Assembly: GCA_046050405.1 (NCBI GenBank)
Contig: JBJOPY010000100.1
Coordinates: 1 to 10,227, forward strand
DNA length: 10,227 bases
Reading direction: 5' to 3'
From: JADKCL01 sp046050405
GTDB lineage: Bacteria > Bacteroidota > Bacteroidia > J057 > JADKCL01
Below, piece after piece: positions 1 to 6,368 of this stretch (position 1 is its first letter; the number at the start of each line of letters is the position of its first letter). The translations under genes and the position numbers were made by a program. The notes under the pieces were generated by a model. The model searched no databases. It had not been told where the DNA came from and saw only the letters and a list, made by a program, of their open reading frames with translations.

Positions 1-256
1 AGAAGATCCAAGGGATTGAGGGATTGAAAGATTGCAGCCGGGAATTGTTGAACAGTCCGGAAACATTTTCCCATCCGATCCCTCCAAGGAAGAAACTCGG
101 AATCCGAAGCCTCCCAACCCTTGTTTTGTCCTCATATTCAATTGTCTGGGTATCTCAAGTGACTTGAGGGAGAAAAATTTCATCCGTTCTTCGCAGCCCA
201 GCATTTGCACGGATGCAGATAAATGCCTAAATCACCGGCTGGAATCGGATAGCTTC
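1..256. other. Region upstream of the STAS gene, no gene seen
   Basis: No convincing coding sequence is visible. The STAS reading frame is open back to a TTG near base 32, but the predicted N-terminal extension is rich in Pro, Ser and Asn and looks like non-coding sequence read through. An 8-base unit GGGATTGA occurs twice in tandem at 12-19 and 20-27, followed by a degenerate third copy. No TAnnTTTG promoter element was found here, so the promoter of the STAS gene is not identified. Confidence 0.5.
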
Positions 257-625
257 ATGATCAAGATAGGCCATCGTACACTTGCTGAAATTGCCTTGTT
301 CGACCTCTCAGGGAGAATGATCGGAGATGCTGGCAACGAGTTCGCCGAAGCGGCGTCACTTCAAATCGTGGATTTTGGGTTTCGAAAACTCGTGCTGAAT
401 CTTAGGAATCTGGAACAATGCGACTCGATGGGCATCAGTGTCTTGCTGCGCATCCACAGGTCATTGGAGAACATGGGAGGCAAGATGGTGATTTGCAATG
501 TCAACGACCTCATTTCCAAGGTTTTTTCACTGATTCATATCAACGAGGTATTTCATATCTCGGCAAACGAGAGAGATGCCTTGGAAGAATTCGGAGTGGC
601 TGCCCCGCCTGAGGAAGAGCATTGA
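257..625 (+). CDS. STAS-domain protein (anti-sigma factor antagonist-like)
   Basis: This is a 122-residue soluble protein made almost entirely of one STAS domain, the fold of SpoIIAA and RsbV anti-anti-sigma factors. Seen: an early beta strand ending in DLSGRMIG (residues 16-23), a strand KLVLNLRNLE (44-53), the loop CDSMGIS (55-61), then an amphipathic helix and the strand GGKMVICNV (74-82). Aligned by eye with Bacillus SpoIIAA, Ser57 falls on the serine that is phosphorylated by the partner kinase; the following residue is Met instead of Ser. Known for the family: the unphosphorylated form binds an anti-sigma kinase and so frees a sigma factor. No kinase, phosphatase or sigma gene is next to it, so its partner is unknown. 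I chose ATG 257 because conserved STAS sequence begins just after it. No clear Shine-Dalgarno sequence is present. The tail (residues 115-122) is acidic. Confidence 0.8.
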   Translation: MIKIGHRTLAEIALFDLSGRMIGDAGNEFAEAASLQIVDFGFRKLVLNLRNLEQCDSMGISVLLRIHRSLENMGGKMVICNVNDLISKVFSLIHINEVFHISANERDALEEFGVAAPPEEEH

Positions 626-967
626 CGGATTCCCCACCTGCTTGATTGTTCCGTTGCCATCTTTACCCTTCCATCCTGTTTGACGTGTGATTCTGTCGAT
701 GATGGGGTGGGGGCATCAGGATCGATGGCGTGGAGATCCGATCGAAACCCCAAGCCAGGGTTTCATCGGTGGCTAAGACTGTTGGCTCGGCACAGTCAAT
801 TGGAGCAGGGGATTCCATGCAGGGCAAGTCCTGGGACGGCGGAGATTCCACCATGAGAGACGATCAGCGGGGGAATCCGACCTCAAAAGCACAGATCGCT
901 AAATTCATCCGAGTGCCCGGAACCTCACGCAGCACACGCAATCATTCGACAGAAAATACCATTTCAA
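626..967. other. Intergenic stretch without a supportable feature
   Basis: About 340 bases lie between the end of the rightward STAS gene and the end of the leftward permease gene. Short open frames exist on both strands, but their translations are Ser/Pro/Arg-rich, resemble no family, and one runs into the 3' end of the permease gene. I saw no strong hairpin followed by a T-run for either converging gene, no tRNA-like fold and no clear repeat. Confidence 0.5.
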
Positions 968-2062
968 CTACTTGGGAGCGATCCGCAGCATGATGATTCC
1001 CAAGATGAAGAAGACGAAATTGGGAGTCCATACCGCCATCCATGCGGGATAACTGGCTCCGAAGACCGCTTGCCCGGCCACCACCAGCAGGATGTAAACA
1101 AAATTGATGACTAGTCCGATCCCGATCTGGAGGGGTGTGCCTCCCCGACGTTTCTTGGTACTCACCGCAAACCCAATGATAGTCAAGATAATCGCTGCAA
1201 ACGGATAGGCAAATCGCCGGTACTTCTCGACGATCATTTCCTCATCCAGGCCGGAGCCCCTGATCTTCTCCAATTCGATACTCTTGTACAGTTCGTCCAG
1301 CGGCAAGCTTTCCGCACGCATCTCCTTGATATAAATGTCATCAGGAGTGAGGAGGAAGGTCGTGTCCAGCATCGGAACCCTGTACATCACCTCCTTGCCG
1401 CCATAGAAGGAATGAACACTCACATTTTCCAGCTGCCAGGACTTGGTCGAGTCCTGCCAGCGAATCTTGGTCGCATCCATCTTCTTCAGCAGCTCCTTCT
1501 GCGACATGACCTCCATGGAAAAGAGATAGCCCTCATTTTCCCATTGATTGAAGGAGTAGAGGTAAACGAAGGTTTCATGACCCGTCTTCGGATCGTAACC
1601 GATCTTCTTGTGAATGTTCACATCAGTCATCACAGTCTTGCGCTTCAGGTACTTGTACTCAAAGTCGATGCGCTGCTGAGTGGCAATGGGAACAAGGTAG
1701 GCGTTGAGGAAAAAGGAAACCAAAGCGAGGAAGACTGCCGTGGCGAGATATGGCGCGAGCACCCTCCAGAAGCTCACACCCCCAGCGAGCATGGCCACGA
1801 TCTCCGTATTGTTGGTCAGGCGTGAAGTGAAGTAAATCACCGCCAAGAAGATGCAAACAGGAGCGAGCAGATTACCGAAATACAGCGCGAAGTTCCGGTA
1901 ATAACTGAAGATCAGCAGATCGATCGGAGGTTTACGTTCAATGAAGTCATCGATCTTCTCGGCGACGTCAATCACGATCGACACCGCGAGAATGATCAGC
2001 ACCATGAAGATGAACGTCCCGAGAAACTTGAAGATAATATACCGGTCTAACTTGTTCAACAT
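968..2062 (-). CDS. LptF/LptG (YjgP/YjgQ) family permease
   Basis: This 364-residue inner-membrane protein belongs to the YjgP/YjgQ family, the transmembrane half of the Lpt ABC exporter that pulls lipopolysaccharide out of the inner membrane towards the LptA/LptC bridge. Seen: three hydrophobic segments near residues 12-34, 56-79 and 98-124, a beta-rich periplasmic domain at about 130-280, and three more segments near 285-301, 312-334 and 339-361. This 3 + domain + 3 plan is the family's. The motif TEIVAMLAGGVSFWRVL (86-102) lies in the cytoplasmic loop region that couples to the LptB ATPase. The protein starts MLNKLDRYI, a usual beginning for the family. Its length suits the shorter of the two paralogues Bacteroidota usually carry, but I cannot decide between LptF and LptG, so no symbol is given. 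It lies about 200 bases after nuoB on the same strand and may have its own promoter. Confidence 0.9.
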   Translation of the reverse strand: MLNKLDRYIIFKFLGTFIFMVLIILAVSIVIDVAEKIDDFIERKPPIDLLIFSYYRNFALYFGNLLAPVCIFLAVIYFTSRLTNNTEIVAMLAGGVSFWRVLAPYLATAVFLALVSFFLNAYLVPIATQQRIDFEYKYLKRKTVMTDVNIHKKIGYDPKTGHETFVYLYSFNQWENEGYLFSMEVMSQKELLKKMDATKIRWQDSTKSWQLENVSVHSFYGGKEVMYRVPMLDTTFLLTPDDIYIKEMRAESLPLDELYKSIELEKIRGSGLDEEMIVEKYRRFAYPFAAIILTIIGFAVSTKKRRGGTPLQIGIGLVINFVYILLVVAGQAVFGASYPAWMAVWTPNFVFFILGIIMLRIAPK

Positions 2063-2069
2063 GCGTCGG

Positions 2070-2077
2070 CGAAGTTA
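2070..2077 (-). promoter_or_regulatory. Weak -7-like element before the LptF/G-family gene
   Basis: Read on the minus strand this is TAACTTCG, one mismatch from the Bacteroidota -7 consensus TAnnTTTG. It ends 7 bases before the permease ATG, so a start from here would give a very short leader. No matching -33 TTTG is at the proper distance. It is only a candidate. Confidence 0.2.
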
Positions 2078-2261
2078 GAGAATCTGCCTTCACTTGGAGT
2101 GGTTGCTCAATGATCATACTGTCCAATGGTACCTTGAGGGCCAACACAGCAGATTGCTAAGTTCGTCCCTCGGGCTGAGAATCGGAAGGATCGGGCTGGG
2201 AAGTGCGCCATACACAGGCATCTTGGGAGCAGATTTCCTACCCAGCCAAGAGGAGTAAGAA

Positions 2262-2744
2262 TCAGTCTTGCAGGACGGAATGCTCCTTACGGATGCGCTC
2301 TTGCAGGGTCATCAAGGCGTGAATAACGGTCTCAGGCCGTGGTGGGCAACCCGGAATGTAGATGTCCACAGGGAGGAAAGTGTCGACTCCTTGCGTCACT
2401 CCATACACACGATGCATGCCGCCAGTGGAGGCGCATGCACCCATCGCAATGCACCACTTTGGGTCGGGCATTTGATCCCAGATCCGCTTCACCGCATGAG
2501 CCATCTTGTAGGTGCACCAGCCCGCCACGATCATGACGTCCGCTTGCCGGGGAGAGAAACGGAACACCTCGCTTCCAAAACGGGAAACATCGTAGCGTGG
2601 GCCTGCAAACGACATCATCTCTATGGCGCAACATGCCAGACCCATCGGCATCGGCCAGAGGGCATTGGTACGCCCCCAATTCGTGACAGCATCCACCGTC
2701 GTGAGGAGGAAACCTTGTTTTGCCAGTGCTTTTTCAAGTCCCAT
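2262..2744 (-). CDS. nuoB: NADH-quinone oxidoreductase subunit B
   Basis: This is the 160-residue NuoB subunit of complex I, the peripheral-arm protein that holds iron-sulfur cluster N2, the last redox centre before quinone. Seen: the tandem cysteines in GLACCAIEM (Cys38, Cys39), Cys104 in MGACASTGG and Cys133 in PGCPPRPE, which together are the four N2 ligands of the family; also ADVMIVAG (68-75), KMAHAVKRIWDQM (80-92) and PVDIYIPGCPPRPE (125-138). The length is normal and the gene looks intact. It starts 10 bases after the stop of the DinB-family gene, with no clear Shine-Dalgarno sequence, so it probably depends on read-through from nuoA. The usual next gene, nuoC, is absent: the following gene is an LptF/LptG-type permease. 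The remaining nuo subunits must be encoded elsewhere. Confidence 0.96.
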   Translation of the reverse strand: MGLEKALAKQGFLLTTVDAVTNWGRTNALWPMPMGLACCAIEMMSFAGPRYDVSRFGSEVFRFSPRQADVMIVAGWCTYKMAHAVKRIWDQMPDPKWCIAMGACASTGGMHRVYGVTQGVDTFLPVDIYIPGCPPRPETVIHALMTLQERIRKEHSVLQD

Positions 2745-2754
2745 ATCTATCTGC

Positions 2755-3246
2755 TCAGACTTTATCCCTCAAATAATGAATGTAATTGGTCGAGACAGGC
2801 TCTATGCCAAAGCCCCGCATCGCGTTGATCATCTGTCCGACATGATAGGTCGAGTGATCGACCATGTGAATCACGATTTCAAGAACCGTGTTCGAGAACC
2901 GATCCCCGCCATAGGTGAAGTACTCGATCTCCCGTAAAATATCCTCCTTCGTTGCAGCATGGATGACCTCATTCCAGTTGTCATTGACCTCTTTCCACAT
3001 TCCCAGCAAACCGCTGACGTCAGCCGGCTTCATCGTGGCGACAGTGTCACGGTTCACGCGACCCAGCCATACCTTTTCAGCCCAGACCAAATGATTCAAA
3101 ATGATGTACAAAGAACCAAAACTACCCGTCAATTGCTGTGTGAAGACTTTCTCATCCACTTCACGCAGTAATTTGCTGACTTTCTCCCTTCTCCAAGCCT
3201 GATACTCGATCAGCTCGCGTGCCCAGCCTTCGGGGGTCGAATTCAT
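2755..3246 (-). CDS. DinB-family putative metal-dependent hydrolase/transferase
   Basis: This is a 163-residue all-helical protein of the DinB/YfiT-like superfamily, whose members are four-helix bundles with a three-histidine metal site; characterised relatives include bacillithiol- and mycothiol-dependent transferases. Seen: NHLVWAEKVWLGR (51-63) gives the first histidine, His52, and the later helix HMVDHSTYHVGQ (127-138) gives His131 and His135, with the typical GQ after the last one. The frame is open further upstream, but that part overlaps nuoA in another frame. ATG 3246 lies two bases after the nuoA stop and starts right before the first helix, so I use it. The gene is wedged between nuoA and nuoB with almost no spacing. 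Its substrate is unknown. A role in protecting or maintaining complex I would be speculation, and chance insertion into the operon is equally possible. Confidence 0.88.
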   Translation of the reverse strand: MNSTPEGWARELIEYQAWRREKVSKLLREVDEKVFTQQLTGSFGSLYIILNHLVWAEKVWLGRVNRDTVATMKPADVSGLLGMWKEVNDNWNEVIHAATKEDILREIEYFTYGGDRFSNTVLEIVIHMVDHSTYHVGQMINAMRGFGIEPVSTNYIHYLRDKV

Positions 3247-3248
3247 TG

Positions 3249-3653
3249 TCAATCCCATTCTAGTCCGCCTTTTTTCCACACGTAGATGTAGCCCACGAAC
3301 AGAATCACCACAAACAAAAACATCTCCAGCAATGGGAAAATGCTGGATGCGCTGTTCATCAGCTGCGTATAGTTCACAGCCCAAGGGTACATGAACACTA
3401 CCTCGATGTCGAAAAGGATGAACAGCATCGCGACCATGTAAAACTTGACCGAAAAGCGGTCATGCGCCGTTCCCACAGGATCCATTCCCGACTCATAGAC
3501 CGATTCCTTTACCTTATTGGGGCGAAATGGCCCCAGAAGTCTAGATAGGTTCGCAAGCACCAATCCCAAGGCAATCGCGATGATGCCCAAAATAAAGAGG
3601 GGAAGGTATTGACCGATGGGGCCGTAACTTTCAAGGGTTTCACCCATACTCAA
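3249..3653 (-). CDS. nuoA: NADH-quinone oxidoreductase subunit A
   Basis: This is the 134-residue NuoA subunit of complex I, a small membrane protein at the joint between membrane arm and peripheral arm, near the quinone channel. Seen: three hydrophobic segments (about residues 16-38, 70-92 and 103-125) and the highly conserved family signature YESGMDP (53-59), followed by FSVKFY (67-72) and FDIEVVF (81-87), whose acidic residues are conserved. Length is normal. There is a second ATG two codons after the first; either could be the start. It is the first gene of the leftward unit nuoA-dinB-nuoB, and a near-consensus -7 element lies 19 bases upstream of the ATG. Divergent from it is the rightward DUF4159 block. 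Confidence 0.96.
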   Translation of the reverse strand: MSMGETLESYGPIGQYLPLFILGIIAIALGLVLANLSRLLGPFRPNKVKESVYESGMDPVGTAHDRFSVKFYMVAMLFILFDIEVVFMYPWAVNYTQLMNSASSIFPLLEMFLFVVILFVGYIYVWKKGGLEWD

Positions 3654-3672
3654 CGATGCGTTTTATGCAGTG

Positions 3673-3680
3673 CAAGTATA
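3673..3680 (-). promoter_or_regulatory. Candidate -7 promoter element for nuoA-dinB-nuoB
   Basis: On the minus strand the sequence is TATACTTG, one mismatch from the Bacteroidota -7 consensus TAnnTTTG. It lies 19 bases before the nuoA start codon, so transcription would begin with a leader of roughly 15 bases. I see no good -33 TTTG upstream. Confidence 0.4.
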
Positions 3681-3899
3681 TGAAAAAAGAATGATCCATG
3701 AATATTATGGGATGAAGCAGCAGGGCAGAAGGCATTTGGATTTTCACCTAGTCAATTATCGAACCCAGGTCGATCCCATTAGACAAATCCGTTGGAAGCC
3801 CAACCCCTCTTGCTTCCGTAAATTCTAAGGGGGCGTTTTTCAACTGCGTGTTGCCCTGCCCAGATGCGTGCCTCCTCAGTGCAAAATATTGTTTTTACC

Positions 3900-3907
3900 T
3901 ATCTTTG
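3900..3907 (+). promoter_or_regulatory. -7 promoter element of the DUF4159/M16 block
   Basis: TATCTTTG is an exact match to the Bacteroidota -7 consensus TAnnTTTG. Only four bases separate it from ATG 3912. Since this element normally ends a few bases before the transcription start, the mRNA should begin at or just before the ATG and be leaderless. No -33 TTTG is found at the usual distance. The element also argues against the longer reading frame beginning at 3864, because that start would lie upstream of the promoter. Confidence 0.55.
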
Positions 3908-3911
3908 GCCA

Positions 3912-4586
3912 ATGAATCGAGTCCTGTCTATTCTGATGGCATTCTGGTGGGGGACGGGGTTGCTTGTGGCGCAGAAATCAGCCGCAGGCAACTTCAAGAT
4001 GAAGATTGCCAAGTTACAATACGAAGGAGGCGGTGACTGGTACGCAAACCCGAGTTCTGTCCCGAACCTGATCGAATTCATCTCCCGGAACAGTACGATT
4101 CCGTTGGATCCGGAGGAGTATGTGGTGAAGCCCGGTGGAACGCAGATATTCTCCTATCCCTTCGTCTACATGACAGGTCATGGCCGCTTTTTGCTCAGCC
4201 CGGAAGATGCCCAAAACCTTCGCACTTACCTGGTATCCGGTGGCTTCCTCCACGTGGACGACAACTATGGCATGGACAAGTTTGTGCGCATGGAACTGAA
4301 GAAGGTGTTTCCAGAGCTGGATTTGGTCGAATTGCCGTTTGACCACCCAATTTACCACCAGCAATATGACTTTACCAAGGGTCTGCCCAAGGTGCATGAA
4401 CACGGCAACAAGCCTCCACAAGGACTGGCGCTGATCTGGCAAGGGCGTGTCGTCTGCTTCTACACTTTCGAATGTGACCTCGGCGATGGATGGGAAGACC
4501 CCCAAGTGCACAACGACCCTGAGGAGGTGCGCCAGCAAGCCCTCAGAATGGGGCTGAACATCTTCATGTACGCTCTCACCAATTAG
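3912..4586 (+). CDS. Exported DUF4159 protein
   Basis: This is a 224-residue protein of unknown function containing DUF4159, a domain with a class I glutamine-amidotransferase-like fold but no proven enzyme activity. Seen: an N-terminal signal peptide (residues 1 to about 20, MNRVLSILMAFWWGTGLLVA), then the family blocks PFVYMTGHGRFLLSPEDA (about 78-95), LRTYLVSGGFLHVDDNYGMD (98-117) and LPFDHPIYH (136-144). A Cys in FYTFECDLGDGWED (about 189-202) is not in a clear nucleophile-elbow context. The frame is open back to 3864, but ATG 3912 directly starts a signal peptide and lies just after a consensus -7 element, so I use it. The product should be periplasmic. It is the first gene of a rightward block and ends 9 bases before the M16-OmpA gene, so a shared role in the envelope is likely but unproven. 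Confidence 0.88.
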   Translation: MNRVLSILMAFWWGTGLLVAQKSAAGNFKMKIAKLQYEGGGDWYANPSSVPNLIEFISRNSTIPLDPEEYVVKPGGTQIFSYPFVYMTGHGRFLLSPEDAQNLRTYLVSGGFLHVDDNYGMDKFVRMELKKVFPELDLVELPFDHPIYHQQYDFTKGLPKVHEHGNKPPQGLALIWQGRVVCFYTFECDLGDGWEDPQVHNDPEEVRQQALRMGLNIFMYALTN

Positions 4587-4595
4587 TCGCCTTCA

Positions 4596-6368
4596 ATGCG
4601 CCACCGCTTGTCAGGAATCTCTGTCTGGTCGATGGCATTCCTATTGGCTTTGACGGTCGGCAATGCCGTAATCGCACAGCAGGGAAAATGGAGCAGCAGG
4701 CGCCTGGTGAATGGATTCACCCTGCGCTATTGCCAAGATACGACCCGCAAACTGCTTCACCTCGGCCTCACCCTCCGGGGTGGTGCCAGCTTGGATGAAC
4801 CTGGAGGCAGTGGGCTTGCACATCTGTATGAGCACCTGTTTTTCCAGTACCTTCCTGACTCCACCCCTGTTTCCTCCGGCCCGGACCAAGGTATCTTCGT
4901 CCACCACAGTACCTCGCTGGAGTCTCATTTTTTCGGATTGAGCATGGCACCGGAAATGATGCAGCCCGCACTGGGCATGATCGCCGCCGGCCTTGCCGCG
5001 ACAGAGTGGTCTGACTCCATGCTGCAAGATGCCAAGTCCGCCATGGCGGAGGAGCTTCAAGTCGCTGCAGAAATTCCTGAAAATCAGCTAGATGACGATG
5101 TAATTGCAGCCCTGTGGGGGAAACTTGCATGCAAAAAGAGGGCGCGGGGCGAGTATTCCGAAATCCTCCGGTTGGGCTCCAAAGAAATTCTGCAAGTCAT
5201 CGAGGCCTACCGGCATCCCTACAACTGCCTGCTTGCCGCGACTGGCGAAGCTCCCCCCCAAGATTTTTTCAGGATGGCAGAGCAGATGTTGGGACGATGG
5301 AAGCCATTGAGCTCAGGTTCCGTCCTGCCCATCGTCCAATTTCCCGCCCTGGACAGCAACACATATTTCACCTCCATCAATGAATTTGCAGTTCGACCCG
5401 TGGTCATGATGGCATGGCCAGCAGGAGGGGCTGAAGATCCGGCGGCGATCAACCGGGATGCATTGCTCTTTTGCCGGGTGGCTTCTCTCCGACAAGGCAA
5501 GTTGTATCAGAGGCTGGTTCACGGGAATCTCGCCTACAGCTACCGCTGGACTTGGGCTGGCGGCACGAATCCTGGCCATCTCCTGCTGTATGTGCTGCCG
5601 GTGACTGACAGCCTTACAAGGTGCCTTGCCGCGATCCACGAGGAGCTGACAAGGCTGGACGAAGAGAATAGCTTCACAAAGGAAGGTTTGGAGGCAGCGC
5701 AACGGCAATTCCAGCTGCAAGCGGCATTGCTGGATGACCAGAGCTGGCCTCGGCTCATGGCCGCGGGAGAGGAGTGGCAGCTTTCGTCGGACTCCGTCAT
5801 CGCATTTCCAGCCATGACCAGGGATCGCATGCGCGAGTTCTGTCACCAGAACATCGTAAATCAACGGCATGTGGCTGGATTGCTGATCAGTTCCTCCCTG
5901 CTTGCCGATTTAGGGCCTATGTTTGATTTCGTCGCGCTCAGTGCCTTGTCACCCTCTCCGGGGGAGACGGCGGCCGGCTTGGATTCGAAGACCTTCGAGT
6001 CCTTGGATTCTTCACGGCTGCGCAGCTACCGCGTCTATTTCGACCGGGCCGGCAAGAATCCAGATTCCTCCTGCATCACTTTGCTGGAGGACATCGCTGC
6101 GATGCTGCTTGCACATCCGCAAATTCGGATTTTCATCAACAGCTTCACCGAGGGAGCCGGCGACGGTGTGATAAATTACCAAGTCTCGGTCGCCCGTGCA
6201 AAAAGCATGCGCGCCTGGCTGAACGAAACCAGAGGCGTTCCGCTGCAACAGATGGTGATCAGGGCCTATGGAGAAGCCTTTCCTGAATTTCCAGGGGAGA
6301 AAAACCTGAAGAACCGGCGGATGACGTTCGATTTTGCACCACAAGACGCCCAAGACAATGCATACTAG
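4596..6368 (+). CDS. Secreted M16 metallopeptidase with C-terminal OmpA-like domain
   Basis: This 590-residue protein joins two modules. Residues 1-27 form a signal peptide (probable cut after AVIA). Residues about 35-440 are an insulinase/M16B-type peptidase: the zinc motif HLYEH (His76, Glu79, His80) is intact, and Glu152 or Glu153, about 73 residues later, can be the third metal ligand. The second M16 half contains YQRLVHGNLAY (304-314) with the conserved Arg306 and Tyr314. Residues about 476-580 match the OmpA/MotB peptidoglycan-binding domain: YRVYFDRAG at its start, SVARAKSMRAWL (531-542) with Arg534, AYGEAFPEF (557-565) and KNRRMTF (572-578). The usual diaminopimelate-binding Asp is Glu519 here, exactly 15 residues before Arg534 as in OmpA. 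The product is likely periplasmic and held on the cell wall. It overlaps the next M16 gene by 11 bases. I do not recall this fusion as a standard architecture. Confidence 0.9.
   Translation: MRHRLSGISVWSMAFLLALTVGNAVIAQQGKWSSRRLVNGFTLRYCQDTTRKLLHLGLTLRGGASLDEPGGSGLAHLYEHLFFQYLPDSTPVSSGPDQGIFVHHSTSLESHFFGLSMAPEMMQPALGMIAAGLAATEWSDSMLQDAKSAMAEELQVAAEIPENQLDDDVIAALWGKLACKKRARGEYSEILRLGSKEILQVIEAYRHPYNCLLAATGEAPPQDFFRMAEQMLGRWKPLSSGSVLPIVQFPALDSNTYFTSINEFAVRPVVMMAWPAGGAEDPAAINRDALLFCRVASLRQGKLYQRLVHGNLAYSYRWTWAGGTNPGHLLLYVLPVTDSLTRCLAAIHEELTRLDEENSFTKEGLEAAQRQFQLQAALLDDQSWPRLMAAGEEWQLSSDSVIAFPAMTRDRMREFCHQNIVNQRHVAGLLISSSLLADLGPMFDFVALSALSPSPGETAAGLDSKTFESLDSSRLRSYRVYFDRAGKNPDSSCITLLEDIAAMLLAHPQIRIFINSFTEGAGDGVINYQVSVARAKSMRAWLNETRGVPLQQMVIRAYGEAFPEFPGEKNLKNRRMTFDFAPQDAQDNAY

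Noticed and set aside
12..34. Tandem GGGATTGA repeat at the left edge as a CRISPR or regulatory repeat
   Set aside because: Only two exact 8-base copies with no spacers; too short to be assigned a role.
32..256. N-terminal extension of the STAS frame from a TTG codon
   Set aside because: The extension is Pro/Ser/Asn-rich and resembles nothing in STAS proteins; the domain begins just after ATG 257.
730..993. Possible small rightward gene in the 626-967 gap
   Set aside because: The translation is Ser/Thr/Arg-rich with no recognisable motif, has no promoter element, and overlaps the 3' end of the permease gene.
2194..2247. Inverted repeat GGCTGGG / CCCAGCC between nuoB and the permease gene
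   Set aside because: The arms are only 7 bases long and 40 bases apart, with no T-run, so this is likely chance or at best part of a weak leader structure.
2451..2519. Extra cysteines Cys77 and Cys98 in NuoB as possible additional metal ligands
   Set aside because: A Cys at the first of these positions also occurs in other NuoB proteins as I recall them, and the four N2 ligands are already accounted for.
3247..3384. Longer DinB-family protein starting inside nuoA
   Set aside because: The extra 46 residues are nuoA sequence read in another frame. ATG 3246, two bases after the nuoA stop, fits the family start.
3807..3840. CCCCT / AGGGG arms followed by TTTTT, terminator-like on the plus strand
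   Set aside because: No rightward gene lies upstream to be terminated, and the stem is only 5 bp with a large loop.
3864..3911. DUF4159 start 48 bases upstream
   Set aside because: It would put 16 residues before a normal signal peptide and lie upstream of the consensus -7 element.
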